Shown here: positions 27,800-36,264 of the stretch, in pieces
Layout: the number at the start of each line of letters is the position of its first letter
Numbering within the stretch: position 1 is the first letter of the stretch
NCBI GenBank assembly: GCA_963823045.1
Contig: CAWGKA010000007.1
Location: forward strand, 1-64,000
Direction: 5' to 3'
Source of the DNA: JADLGL01 sp963823045
Lineage (GTDB): Bacteria; Pseudomonadota; Alphaproteobacteria; Rhizobiales; Kaistiaceae
DNA: 64,000 nucleotides
Notes under the pieces: generated by a model
What the model was told of the DNA's origin: nothing
The model's input: only the letters and a program-made list of their open reading frames with translations
Database searches by the model: none
Translations under genes and position numbers: made by a program

Positions 27800-28199
27800 A
27801 TGACGCTCGGCCCTCTTCACCAGATTGCCCTTTCCCGCGGTGACGATCTCGAAGCCGTCGTCACGTTCTATCGTGACGTGGTCGGCCTCCCGCTCCTCGG
27901 CCGAATTCGAGCCGCCGGGCATTGCCTTCTTCGATGCCGACGGCGTCAGGCTGCTGTTCTCGCCGGAGGCTCCCAAGGCGCAGATTTATCTTCGCGTCGA
28001 CAGCATCGCCGACACCGGCCGCGCTCTCGCCGAGCGCGGGGTCGTCTTCAAGGGCGATCCGGTGATGGTCCACCGCGATGATGCCGGACAGTTCGGCGCC
28101 GCGGGCGAGGAAGAGTGGATGCACTTCTTCGAGGACCCGGCGGGCAATCTCATCGCGATCGCCGAACGCCGGGCGCCCTGGAGCGATCCCTCGTCCTAG
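27800..28199 (+). pseudogene. Glyoxalase/VOC superfamily protein, frameshifted
   Basis: Small vicinal-oxygen-chelate protein. The first frame gives MTLGPLHQIALSRGDDLEAV and VVGLPLLGR. The second resumes with FEPPGIAFFDADGVRLLFSPEAP and ends with EEWMHFFEDPAGNLIAIAE, where metal-ligand residues are expected. A surplus base near 27904 separates the frames; without it there are 133 codons (132 aa), standard for the family. It follows erpA by 24 bp, and its stop overlaps the convergent OsmC gene by 4 bp. Substrate unknown. Confidence 0.85.
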
Positions 28200-28639
28200 C
28201 CGCTGAATTCGGCGTCGAGCGTTACCGGAATCGCCAACACCTTCGCCACCGGGCAGTTCTGCCGTGTGGCATCGGCGATGCGCTGGAAGTCGGTATCGCT
28301 GATGCCCGGCACCTTCGCGCGCGTCTTGAGGTGAATCTTCGTGATAGCGAAGCCGCCGCCGACCTGCGGATGAACCTCGACGGTCGCCTCGCTGTCGACC
28401 CGAACAGGCTTGAAGCCAGCGTCATCGAGATCGGCGGACAGCGCCATCGAGAAACAGCCGGCGATCGCACCGCCGATCAGTTCTTCGGGATTGGTGCCAT
28501 CGCCTTCCTCGAAGCGAGACGCGAAGCTGAAGGGGCCGGAATAGTCGGCGAACTGCATTTCGCCGCCGCCCTCTTTCAGGTTTCCTTCCCAAATGGCGCT
28601 GGCGTGACGGACTGGCATCGTGATGTCTCCCGGGTTCAA
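28196..28639 (-). CDS. osmC: OsmC/Ohr family peroxiredoxin
   Basis: Thiol peroxidase that reduces organic hydroperoxides. The 147-aa protein has the two redox cysteines in AGCFSMALSAD near residue 66 and QNCPVAKVL near 130. The N-terminal RHASAIWEGNLKEGGGEM matches OsmC rather than Ohr. Its start overlaps the stop of the upstream SMR pump gene by 4 bp, so the two form a pair on the minus strand. No regulator is adjacent. Confidence 0.92.
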   Translation of the reverse strand: MNPGDITMPVRHASAIWEGNLKEGGGEMQFADYSGPFSFASRFEEGDGTNPEELIGGAIAGCFSMALSADLDDAGFKPVRVDSEATVEVHPQVGGGFAITKIHLKTRAKVPGISDTDFQRIADATRQNCPVAKVLAIPVTLDAEFSG

Positions 28640-28965
28640 TCGGCTGTGGCGGTCGAGAACAGATAGATCACGGCTACGCCCGCCAGGATCAAGCCCATTC
28701 CGGCAATTGCCGCGAAATCGAGCGATTGCTTGAACCAGACCAGGCCAATGACTGTGATGAGGACAACGCCAACGCCGCTCCAGATCGCGTAGGCGACGCC
28801 GACGGGTATGGTACGGAGGGTCAGCGAAAGAAGATAAAAAGCAAGGAGATAGCCGACGACGACGACAATTGCCGGAACCAGCCGCGTCATGCCGTTGGAT
28901 AGCTTGAGCGCGCTGGTGCCGACGACTTCACTCACGATGGCGGCTGCGAGATAAAGGTAGTTCAC
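28636..28965 (-). CDS. Small multidrug resistance (SMR) family transporter
   Basis: Four-helix exporter of the EmrE/SugE family, 109 aa. The essential membrane glutamate is at residue 13 in AAIVSEVVGTSALK. The third helix carries GVAYAIWSGVGVVLIT, as in drug-exporting SMRs rather than SugE. It is divergent from xthA and coupled to osmC by a 4-bp overlap. Actual substrates cannot be told from sequence. Confidence 0.93.
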   Translation of the reverse strand: MNYLYLAAAIVSEVVGTSALKLSNGMTRLVPAIVVVVGYLLAFYLLSLTLRTIPVGVAYAIWSGVGVVLITVIGLVWFKQSLDFAAIAGMGLILAGVAVIYLFSTATAD

Positions 28966-29000
28966 TTGGGTTTGCCCTTGCCGATTTGGAGCGTTCTCGA

Positions 29001-29783
29001 TTGCGGATAGCCACCTGGAACATCAACGGCGTCAAGGCCCGGCTGGACACGGCGACGAAATGGCTGGCGACGGCAAAGCCCGACATTGTCTGCCTGCAGG
29101 AGACCAAGTCCGAGGACGAGGCCTTCCCGTCTCAGCCCTTCGAGGACCTTGGCTACAACATCGCCCGTCACGGCCAGAAGGGCTTCAACGGCGTGGCGCT
29201 GTTTTCGAAGCTGCCGCTGGAGGAGGTGCAGGTCTCGCTCCCTGGCGACGACGAGGACACGCAGGCGCGTTTTGTCGAAGCACTGGTATCGGTGCCCAAC
29301 GGCGCCATCCGCATCGCCTCGCTCTATCTACCCAACGGGAATCCGGTCGGCAGCGACAAGTTCGACTACAAATTCGCCTGGATCGAGCGGCTTGAGCGCT
29401 GGATCGAAGAGCGCCTCGAGGCGGAGGAAACCTTCCTCCTCGGCGGCGACTTCAACATCATCCCCGAACCGCGCGATGCGCGATTCCCCGACACATGGGC
29501 GGGCGACGCGCTCTACCAGCCGGAGAGCCGCGCGGCTTGGCGGCGGCTGGTCAATCTCGGACTGACGGACGCCTTTCGCGCAACGACGGGCGAAGGCGGG
29601 CACTACACATTTTGGGACTATCAGGCCGGCGCCTGGCAGAAGAACAACGGTATCCGCATCGACCAATTCCTGCTGTCGCCGCAGGCCGCCGACCGGCTGA
29701 GATCGGCGGCGATCGACAAGCGGGCGCGCGGCTGGGACAAGCCGTCCGACCACGTTCCCTTGATGATTGAGATCGACGCCTAG
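29001..29783 (+). CDS. xthA: Exodeoxyribonuclease III / AP endonuclease
   Basis: Base-excision repair nuclease, 260 aa from the TTG at 29001, which has GGAG nine bases upstream and yields the family opening (M)RIATWNINGVKARL. A second TTG at 28986 is possible. The catalytic glutamate is in CLQETKSEDEAF near residue 34. GGDFNIIPEPRDAR near 149 and the C-terminal KPSDHVPLMIEI supply the remaining active-site Asp and His. It is convergent with exoR, 4 bp apart. Confidence 0.95.
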   Translation: MRIATWNINGVKARLDTATKWLATAKPDIVCLQETKSEDEAFPSQPFEDLGYNIARHGQKGFNGVALFSKLPLEEVQVSLPGDDEDTQARFVEALVSVPNGAIRIASLYLPNGNPVGSDKFDYKFAWIERLERWIEERLEAEETFLLGGDFNIIPEPRDARFPDTWAGDALYQPESRAAWRRLVNLGLTDAFRATTGEGGHYTFWDYQAGAWQKNNGIRIDQFLLSPQAADRLRSAAIDKRARGWDKPSDHVPLMIEIDA

Positions 29784-29787
29784 GGGC

Positions 29788-30708
29788 TTATTCGCCCGGC
29801 CGGTCTTCGCCTATGTTGAGTGCGGCAGGCGCCCCAGCGGCGGTAGCCGCGGCGGCCGGGACCGCGCCAGCGACAGCGTCGCCGGGTCGGGCCTGCTCGC
29901 CAGCCTCAGTGACCGTCACCGGATTGGCGGCGTTGGCGACAAGCCAGCTATTGGCGAGTTCCATCGCGGTCCGCCGCTCGGTTTCAGTCGCGAGCGCCAG
30001 CGCTCCTTCGTGCATGCGCCTGATATTGGGGTCGTTGCCGCCGGTGCGGACCAGCGCCACCTGCAAATAGGCAAGGCCGAAGACAGCCTGACGGGCGACG
30101 CCCTCGCCCTGGAAGAGAAGGTATCCGAGCAGCGCCTGGGCGGAGACATTGCCGGCTTCGGCCGACAAATGAGCCCATCTCACGGCTTGCGCCGGATTGG
30201 AATCGCCGACCTCGCCATTGAGATACATGACGGCGAGATCGTACTGAGCCTCGGGGTCGTTGAGGTAGGTCGCCGCATGCCAATAAAGCTGAAAGGCCGT
30301 GTTGGGATCCGGAGCCGCCACTTCGGTGCCGCCGCGATAGTAGTCACCGAGGGCAACATAGGCGTCGGCGACAAAGGGCGTGTCGAGCGTGATGCGCCGG
30401 TCGGAGGCGTGATCGCGGACGATCTCCTCGAACATCGCAAAGGCCTGGGCATCGTCACGCGTGACGCCATCGCCATCGGCGTACATGTGTGCGAGCAGCC
30501 ACATGGCGCGCGTATAGCCCTGGTCGGCGGCGTATTGGATTGCATCCAGCGCCGTCGTTATGTCGCCGCCGCGATAGGCATCATAGCCGTAGCGGAAGGC
30601 TTTGGCCGGCGTATCGGTGTCGGGCGTCGGGTCGAACGCGTAAGCCGGAACGGCAACGCTCAACGCTGCAATGAACGCCCCAAGCCGCAGCGCACTACAT
30701 GTCCGCAT
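29788..30708 (-). CDS. exoR: ExoR-like periplasmic Sel1-repeat regulator
   Basis: In rhizobia ExoR binds the sensor kinase ExoS in the periplasm and restrains the ExoS-ChvI system controlling exopolysaccharide, motility and acid response. The 306-aa protein has a signal peptide (cleavage likely after AYA, residue 24) and Sel1-type repeats. Examples are ALDAIQYAADQGYTRAMWLLAHMYADGDG near 54 (in parts), AQYDLAVMYLNGEVG near 152 and AQALLGYLLFQGEG near 189. ETERRTAMELAN also matches ExoR. An Ala/Pro/Gly-rich tail after about 265 is longer than in Sinorhizobium. exoS/chvI are not in the window. It overlaps the ilvD 3' end by 14 bp. Confidence 0.85.
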   Translation of the reverse strand: MRTCSALRLGAFIAALSVAVPAYAFDPTPDTDTPAKAFRYGYDAYRGGDITTALDAIQYAADQGYTRAMWLLAHMYADGDGVTRDDAQAFAMFEEIVRDHASDRRITLDTPFVADAYVALGDYYRGGTEVAAPDPNTAFQLYWHAATYLNDPEAQYDLAVMYLNGEVGDSNPAQAVRWAHLSAEAGNVSAQALLGYLLFQGEGVARQAVFGLAYLQVALVRTGGNDPNIRRMHEGALALATETERRTAMELANSWLVANAANPVTVTEAGEQARPGDAVAGAVPAAAATAAGAPAALNIGEDRPGE

Positions 30709-32419
30709 AGCTCACTTTTTCCGCCCCACCCCCGGGATGCGTCACAGCACCCTTCCGCGCCGGGCCGACGCCCTGCGCGTATTTCCAGATCGCGCCGCTG
30801 CGATAGTCGCTCTCGCGCGGCTTCCATTCCGCCTTTCGCGCAGCAAGCTCCTCATCGCTGACGCGAACGTTCAGCGTGCCCTCGGTGGCGTCGATGTCGA
30901 TGATGTCGCCGTCGCGCAGGAGGCCGATCGGGCCGCCGACGAAGGCTTCCGGGCCGACATGGCCGATGCAGAAGCCGCGCGTGCCGCCGGAGAAGCGGCC
31001 GTCGGTGATGAGGGCAACCTTCTCGCCCATGCCCTGGCCGTAGAGCGCCGCCGTGGTCGACAGCATCTCCGGCATGCCCGGGCCGCCGCGCGGGCCGACA
31101 TAGCGGATGACGAGGACCTCGCCTTCCTTGTAGGTGCGCTCGCGGACCGCGTTGAAGCACTCTTCCTCGGAATCGAAGCAGCGCGCCGGACCCGAGAATT
31201 GCAGATGCTTCAGGCCGGCGACCTTCACGATCGCCCCGTCGGGCGCGAGATTGCCCGACAGACCGACAACGCCGCCGGTCGGCTTGATGGGTTTGTTGGC
31301 CGGGTACATCACGTCTTGCTCGTCGTTCCACGCGACCTTGGCGAGGTTCTCAGCCATGGTCCTGCCGGTGACGGTCATGCAGTCGCCATGGAGATAGCCA
31401 TGGTCGAGCAGCGTCTTCATCAGCATCGGCACGCCGCCTGCTTCGTACATATCTTTGGCGACATAACGGCCGCCCGGCTTCAAATCGGCGATATAGGGCG
31501 TCTTCTTGAAGATCTCGGCGACGTCGAAGAGATCGAATTCGATGCCGCATTCATGCGCGATCGCCGGCAAATGCAGGGCGGCGTTGGTGGAACCGCCCGA
31601 AGCGGCAACCACGGTGGCGGCGTTTTCGAGCGACTTCCGCGTAACGATGTCGCGCGGGCGGATATTGCGGGCGATCAACTCCATGACCTTCTCGCCGGCG
31701 GCCATGCAGAAGCGATCACGCAGCTCATAAGGCGCCGGCGCGCCCGAGGAATAAGGCAGCGCCAGGCCGATCGCTTCGGAAACGCAGGCCATCGTGTTGG
31801 CGGTGAACTGGCCGCCGCAGGCGCCGGCGGACGGGCAGGCAACCTGCTCCAGCGCCTCGAGATCCTCCGTCGACATCTTGCCGACCGAATGAAGGCCAAC
31901 CGCCTCGAAGACGTCGACGACGGTGACGTCCTTGCCCTTGAAGGTGCCGGGCAGAATCGAGCCGCCATAGATGAAGACCGACGGGACGTTGAGGCGAACC
32001 ATCGCCATCATCATGCCGGGCAGCGACTTGTCGCAGCCGGCAAGGCCGACAAGGGCGTCATAGCCGTGGCCGCGCATCGTCAGTTCGACCGAGTCGGCGA
32101 TAACCTCGCGCGACGGCAGCGAGGCCTTCATGCCCTCATGGCCCATGGCGATACCGTCGGTGACGGTGATGGTGCAGAACTCGCGCGGCGTGCCGTTGGC
32201 CTCGGCGACGCCCATCTTCACGGCTTGCGCCTGGCGCATCAGCGAAATGTTGCAGGGGGCCGCTTCGTTCCAGCAGCTGGCGACGCCGACGAAGGGCTGG
32301 TGGATCTGCTCCCCGCTGAGGCCCATCGCATAGTAGTAGGAGCGGTGCGGTGCGCGCTCCGGGCCTTCCGTGACATGCCTGCTCGGCAGCCGGTTCTTGT
32401 TTATCGCTCTGACGTCCAT
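30695..32419 (-). CDS. ilvD: Dihydroxy-acid dehydratase
   Basis: Fe-S enzyme of valine/isoleucine biosynthesis. The frame extends to 32467, but MDVRAINKNRLPSRHVTEG at 32419 is the family start, giving 574 aa. Cluster cysteines are visible in VASCWNEAAPCN near residue 45, LAGCDKSLPG near 110 and CPSAGACGGQFTANTMA near 180. PGGGAEKVSYADM closes the protein. It is followed by exoR with a short overlap. Confidence 0.96.
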   Translation of the reverse strand: MDVRAINKNRLPSRHVTEGPERAPHRSYYYAMGLSGEQIHQPFVGVASCWNEAAPCNISLMRQAQAVKMGVAEANGTPREFCTITVTDGIAMGHEGMKASLPSREVIADSVELTMRGHGYDALVGLAGCDKSLPGMMMAMVRLNVPSVFIYGGSILPGTFKGKDVTVVDVFEAVGLHSVGKMSTEDLEALEQVACPSAGACGGQFTANTMACVSEAIGLALPYSSGAPAPYELRDRFCMAAGEKVMELIARNIRPRDIVTRKSLENAATVVAASGGSTNAALHLPAIAHECGIEFDLFDVAEIFKKTPYIADLKPGGRYVAKDMYEAGGVPMLMKTLLDHGYLHGDCMTVTGRTMAENLAKVAWNDEQDVMYPANKPIKPTGGVVGLSGNLAPDGAIVKVAGLKHLQFSGPARCFDSEEECFNAVRERTYKEGEVLVIRYVGPRGGPGMPEMLSTTAALYGQGMGEKVALITDGRFSGGTRGFCIGHVGPEAFVGGPIGLLRDGDIIDIDATEGTLNVRVSDEELAARKAEWKPRESDYRSGAIWKYAQGVGPARKGAVTHPGGGAEKVSYADM

Positions 32420-32710
32420 CTGGGCTTCCTGAAAGTCTCTGGTCTCGATGCGCTTCGCTCGGGCCAAAGCGGCGCGCAGGTTGATGTTTCGGCATGCCCC
32501 GTCAGGAGCGGCCGTGGTCGACCCTGTTTATGGCTGAATGGCGGCGTATAGGTTGACGTGAACGGGCGGAAGCCACTTCACCGCATACCTGTTGCGCAGG
32601 GGCAACAGTGTCGCCCAGGTCGGGGGCGGCGCTCCGGTCGAGGCCGGAATCTCTTTCGGATGCTGAGGTTCTGGCTTGGCGCTACGGTTTCCGCCGAAAC
32701 AGGGAACCGG
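32420..32710. other. Intergenic region between gatB and ilvD
   Basis: About 290 bp with no credible reading frame. It separates the gatB 3' end from the ilvD start on the same strand and should hold the ilvD promoter. I found no attenuator-like run of branched-chain codons and no clear terminator hairpin with a T tail. Confidence 0.5.
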
Positions 32711-34195
32711 CTACTCGATACCGAGCCGTGCCTTCAGAATATCGTTCACGGCCTGAGGGTTAGCCTTGCCACCGGACGCCTTCATAACCTGACCGACGAA
32801 CCAGCCGAGCATGGTCGGCTTCGCCTTCACCTGCTCCACCTTGTCGGGGTTGGCGGCGATGACCTCGTCGATCACCTTCTCGATGGCGCCGGTGTCGGTC
32901 ACCTGCTTCATCCCGCGGACCTCGACGATCTCTTTCGGATCGCCGCCCTCGGTCCAGAGTATCTCGAAGAGGTCCTTGGCGATCTTGCCGGAGATCGTGC
33001 CCTCGGCGATGAGATCGAGCAGACCGCCGAGCTGACCGGCGGAAATCGGGCTTTCCTCGATGCCCTTGCCTTCCTTGTTGAGGCGGCCGGCGAGTTCGTT
33101 GGTGACCCAGTTGGCGGCGACTTTCGCGTCGCGTCCCTTGGCGAGCAGCTCGAAATAATCCGCCGAAGCCTGCTCGGCGATGAGCACGCCGGCGTCATAT
33201 CCGGAGAGGCCGTAATCGGCGACGAAGCGCGCCTTCTTCTCGTCCGGCAGTTCCGGCAGCTGCGCCTCGAGTTCATCCACCCAGGCCTGGGTGAAGCTCA
33301 GCGGCAAGAGGTCCGGATCGGGAAAATAGCGGTAGTCATGCGCCTCTTCCTTGGAGCGCATCGACCGCGTCTCGCCCTTCACCGGATCGAACAGGCGTGT
33401 CTCCTGATCGATGGTGCCGCCGTCCTCGATGATGTCGATCTGGCGGCGCGCTTCCTTCTCGATTGCCTGGCCGACGAAGCGGATCGAGTTGACGTTCTTG
33501 ATCTCGCAGCGGGTGCCGAGCACACCGCCGGGCTTGCGCACGGAAACATTGACGTCGGCGCGGAGCGAGCCCTCATCCATGTTGCCGTCGCAGGTGCCGA
33601 GATAGCGCAGGATGGTGCGCAGCTTGGTGAGATAGGCGCGCGCCTCCTCGGCCGAGCGGAGGTCGGGCTTGGAGACGATCTCCATCAGCGCGACGCCGGA
33701 CCGGTTGAGATCGACGAGGCTGTGCGTCGGATCCTGGTCGTGGATCGACTTGCCGGCGTCCTGCTCAAGGTGAAGGCGCTCGATGCCGACCGTGAACGAA
33801 GTGCCGTCCGGCAGATCGACGGTCACCTCGCCCTCGCCGACGATCGGCTGCTTGTACTGCGAGATCTGATAGCCCTGCGGCAGATCAGGATAGAAATAGT
33901 TCTTGCGGTCGAAGACGCTGGTGAGATTGATCTCGGCGCGAAGGCCGAGCCCAGTGCGAACCGCCTGGGCGACGCATTCGGAATTGATCACCGGCAGCAT
34001 TCCCGGCATTGCCGCATCAACCAGGCTGACATGCGAATTGGGCGCGCCGCCATATTCGGTCGAGGCGCCGGAGAAGAGCTTGGAGGCGGAGGTCACCTGG
34101 GCATGGACCTCCATGCCGATGACGATTTCCCACTTGCCGGTGGCGCCCTTCAGGTACTGCCCGGGCTTGGCTTCGCGTGTCGTGATCACATTCAT
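32711..34195 (-). CDS. gatB: Aspartyl/glutamyl-tRNA amidotransferase subunit B
   Basis: Kinase/recognition subunit of GatCAB, which converts Glu-tRNA-Gln and Asp-tRNA-Asn to the amidated forms; 494 aa. Family stretches are WEIVIGMEVHAQVTSASKLFSGAS near residue 22 (in parts), YFYPDLPQGYQISQYKQPI near 100 and the tail domain DANP-like region ending GGKANPQAVNDILKARLG. Its start overlaps the stop of the preceding small-protein frame by 4 bp (ATGA). It is the last gene of the gat operon. Confidence 0.97.
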   Translation of the reverse strand: MNVITTREAKPGQYLKGATGKWEIVIGMEVHAQVTSASKLFSGASTEYGGAPNSHVSLVDAAMPGMLPVINSECVAQAVRTGLGLRAEINLTSVFDRKNYFYPDLPQGYQISQYKQPIVGEGEVTVDLPDGTSFTVGIERLHLEQDAGKSIHDQDPTHSLVDLNRSGVALMEIVSKPDLRSAEEARAYLTKLRTILRYLGTCDGNMDEGSLRADVNVSVRKPGGVLGTRCEIKNVNSIRFVGQAIEKEARRQIDIIEDGGTIDQETRLFDPVKGETRSMRSKEEAHDYRYFPDPDLLPLSFTQAWVDELEAQLPELPDEKKARFVADYGLSGYDAGVLIAEQASADYFELLAKGRDAKVAANWVTNELAGRLNKEGKGIEESPISAGQLGGLLDLIAEGTISGKIAKDLFEILWTEGGDPKEIVEVRGMKQVTDTGAIEKVIDEVIAANPDKVEQVKAKPTMLGWFVGQVMKASGGKANPQAVNDILKARLGIE

Positions 34196-34491
34196 GTCGC
34201 AGCGTCCTGAAGCAGCGCCCGGGCGATGTCGTGGCGCTCTTGCTCGAGCGGTTCATCGGCCGGCATCTTGTCGGCGCGGTTGTACCAATAACCGGCATTG
34301 TCGAGGTCACCCTCGATGCGATGGAGATGGGCGTGGACCCAGGCGGCCTCGCGGCTCGGATCGTCCTGCACGAGGACGTGGGCTTTGTCCCAGTCGCCCT
34401 TCTCAGCATACCAGAGGCCCTGCAGCGGAACGCTGAGGCCGGCCGGCGGTTTCTTCTCTCCGACCGTGGCGAGGAATTCCTCAGCGGTCAT
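34192..34491 (-). CDS. Small conserved protein, fused in frame to chorismate mutase as given
   Basis: About 99 aa starting MTAEEFLATVGEKKPPAGLS, with the conserved core LQGLWYAEKGDWDKAHVLVQ and AAWVHAHLHRIEGDLDNAGYWYNRA, a TPR-like helical module common in alphaproteobacteria and of unknown function. In the sequence it is continuous with the upstream chorismate mutase. However, its ATG has its own GGAGG seven bases upstream, and removing one base just before creates a TGA that overlaps the ATG. I therefore annotate it as a separate, translationally coupled gene. It overlaps gatB by 4 bp. Confidence 0.75.
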   Translation of the reverse strand: MTAEEFLATVGEKKPPAGLSVPLQGLWYAEKGDWDKAHVLVQDDPSREAAWVHAHLHRIEGDLDNAGYWYNRADKMPADEPLEQERHDIARALLQDAAT

Positions 34492-34782
34492 CTTTCCTCC
34501 AATCGCCTTCCGTTCCCAGGCGATGTTCCAGTCGATCAGGCGCCGCCAGAGCGACCGGATCAAATCACCGTTGAGGCCGACTGATGCGGCCTTGGCGGCG
34601 ACGCGATCGAGAACAGCTTCGACCCGCACCGGGTCATCGGCCTCGCTCGGGTCGCCCTTCAACTCGGCCATGCGCTGCACATAGGCGAAGCGCTCGCCGA
34701 GCAGGTTCACCAGTTCCCGGTCGAGGCGGTCGATCTCGGCCCTCACCTCTTCCTTGGTCCGGCAATCCTTGGGCGCCGGCAT
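34488..34782 (-). CDS. Chorismate mutase, AroQ type
   Basis: All-helical AroQ-class chorismate mutase (chorismate to prephenate). The N-terminal helix is EEVRAEIDRLDRELVNLLGERFAYVQRMAELKG (in shorter pieces), with the usual Arg and Lys active-site residues. The second half reads PVRVEAVLDRVAAKAA and LIRSLWRRLIDWNIAWERK. As given, the frame continues into the next small protein (196 aa in total). If one base at about 34501-34503 is removed, it ends as ...WERKALEER at a TGA overlapping the next ATG, giving 97 aa, the normal size. It lies 6 bp after gatA. Confidence 0.82.
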
Positions 34783-34788
34783 CGGCCG

Positions 34789-36264
34789 TCACCACCATCG
34801 GTCGGGCGTGAACGTCCCGGCCGCGTCTTCGATCACCTGTCCCGCAGCGAACAGCGTCTCTTCCTGGAAGGCTGGGCCGATCAGCTGCAGCCCGAGCGGC
34901 AAGCCGCGGCCGTCCTTGCCGGCCGGAACGGAGATGCCTGGAAGGCCCGCCATGTTCGCCGTCACGGTGAAGATGTCGTTGAGGTACATCTCGATCGGCG
35001 AGGCGTCGGCCTTGGAGCCGATTTCGAATGCGGCGCTCGGCGTCGTTGGCGCCAGAACGGCGTCAACGCCGGACTCGAACACCTGCTCGAAGTCCCGCTT
35101 GATCAACGTCCGCACCTTCTGGGCGCGGAGGTAGTAGGCGTCGTAGTAGCCGGCTGAGAGCACGTAGGTGCCGATGAGGATGCGGCGCTTCACCTCGGCG
35201 CCGAAGCCGGCGGCCCGCGTCCGCTCATACATGGAGATCACGTCGTCGCCGCGGACGCGAAGGCCGTAGCGCACGCCGTCATAACGGGCGAGGTTCGAAG
35301 AGGCTTCGGCTGGCGCGACGATGTAGTAGGCCGGGAGCGCGTATTTGGTGTGCGGAAGCGAAATATCGACGATCTCGGCGCCGGCGTCCTTCAGCCATTC
35401 CTGGCCCTGTCGCCACAGCGCCTCGATCTCCGCCGGCATGCCGTCGACGCGGTATTCGGCGGGAATGCCGATCTTGAGGCCTTTGACGCCGCGACCGATA
35501 GCGGCCTCATAGTCCGGCACCGGCAGGTCGACCGAGGTCGTGTCCTTGGCGTCGTGGCTCGCCATCGAACGAAGGAGGATTGCGGAGTCGCGGACCGAGC
35601 GCGCGATCGGGCCGGCCTGATCGAGAGAAGAGGCAAAGGCGACCACGCCCCAGCGCGAGCAGCGGCCATAAGTCGGCTTGATGCCGACGGTACCGGTGAA
35701 GGCCGCCGGCTGCCGGATCGAACCGCCTGTGTCGGTCGCGGTCGCGCCGGCGCAGAGGAGCGCGGCGACGGCAGTCGCCGAACCGCCGGACGAGCCGCCC
35801 GGAACGAGCTGGGCGTCGGAGCCCGCCGGCCGCCACGGATTGAGGACCGGGCCGTAATAGGAGGTCTCGTTCGACGAGCCCATGGCGAACTCGTCCATGT
35901 TGAGCTTACCGAGCATGACCGCGCCATCGCGCCAGAGATTGGCGGTGACGGTCGATTCATAGTGCGGCTTGAAGCCATCGAGAATGTGGCTTGCCGCCTG
36001 AGCGTGGACGCCCTCGGTACAGAACAGATCCTTGATGCCGAGCGGGATGCCTTCGAGCGGCCCCGCCTCCCCGGCGGCGATGCGCTCATCGGACTTCGCC
36101 GCCATCTCGCGCGCCCTGTCGGCAGTCACGGTAACGTAGGCGTTGAGGTCCTTCGCCGCGTCGATGGCGCCCAGATAGGCGCCCGTCAGCTCGGCAGCGG
36201 AGAAATCCTTGGCGGCGAGGCCGTCGCGGGCCTCGGCGATGGTCAGTCTGGTGAGTTCTGTCAT
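34789..36264 (-). CDS. gatA: Aspartyl/glutamyl-tRNA amidotransferase subunit A
   Basis: Amidase subunit that releases ammonia from glutamine for GatB; 491 aa. The Ser-cisSer-Lys triad is visible: Lys in PLGIKDLFCTEG near residue 77, and serines in PGGSSGGSATAVAA and DTGGSIRQPAAFTG near 152-180. The ending ITPDRWW-like (TFTPDRWW) is typical of rhizobial GatA. It overlaps the preceding GNAT gene by 4 bp. Confidence 0.97.
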   Translation of the reverse strand: MTELTRLTIAEARDGLAAKDFSAAELTGAYLGAIDAAKDLNAYVTVTADRAREMAAKSDERIAAGEAGPLEGIPLGIKDLFCTEGVHAQAASHILDGFKPHYESTVTANLWRDGAVMLGKLNMDEFAMGSSNETSYYGPVLNPWRPAGSDAQLVPGGSSGGSATAVAALLCAGATATDTGGSIRQPAAFTGTVGIKPTYGRCSRWGVVAFASSLDQAGPIARSVRDSAILLRSMASHDAKDTTSVDLPVPDYEAAIGRGVKGLKIGIPAEYRVDGMPAEIEALWRQGQEWLKDAGAEIVDISLPHTKYALPAYYIVAPAEASSNLARYDGVRYGLRVRGDDVISMYERTRAAGFGAEVKRRILIGTYVLSAGYYDAYYLRAQKVRTLIKRDFEQVFESGVDAVLAPTTPSAAFEIGSKADASPIEMYLNDIFTVTANMAGLPGISVPAGKDGRGLPLGLQLIGPAFQEETLFAAGQVIEDAAGTFTPDRWW

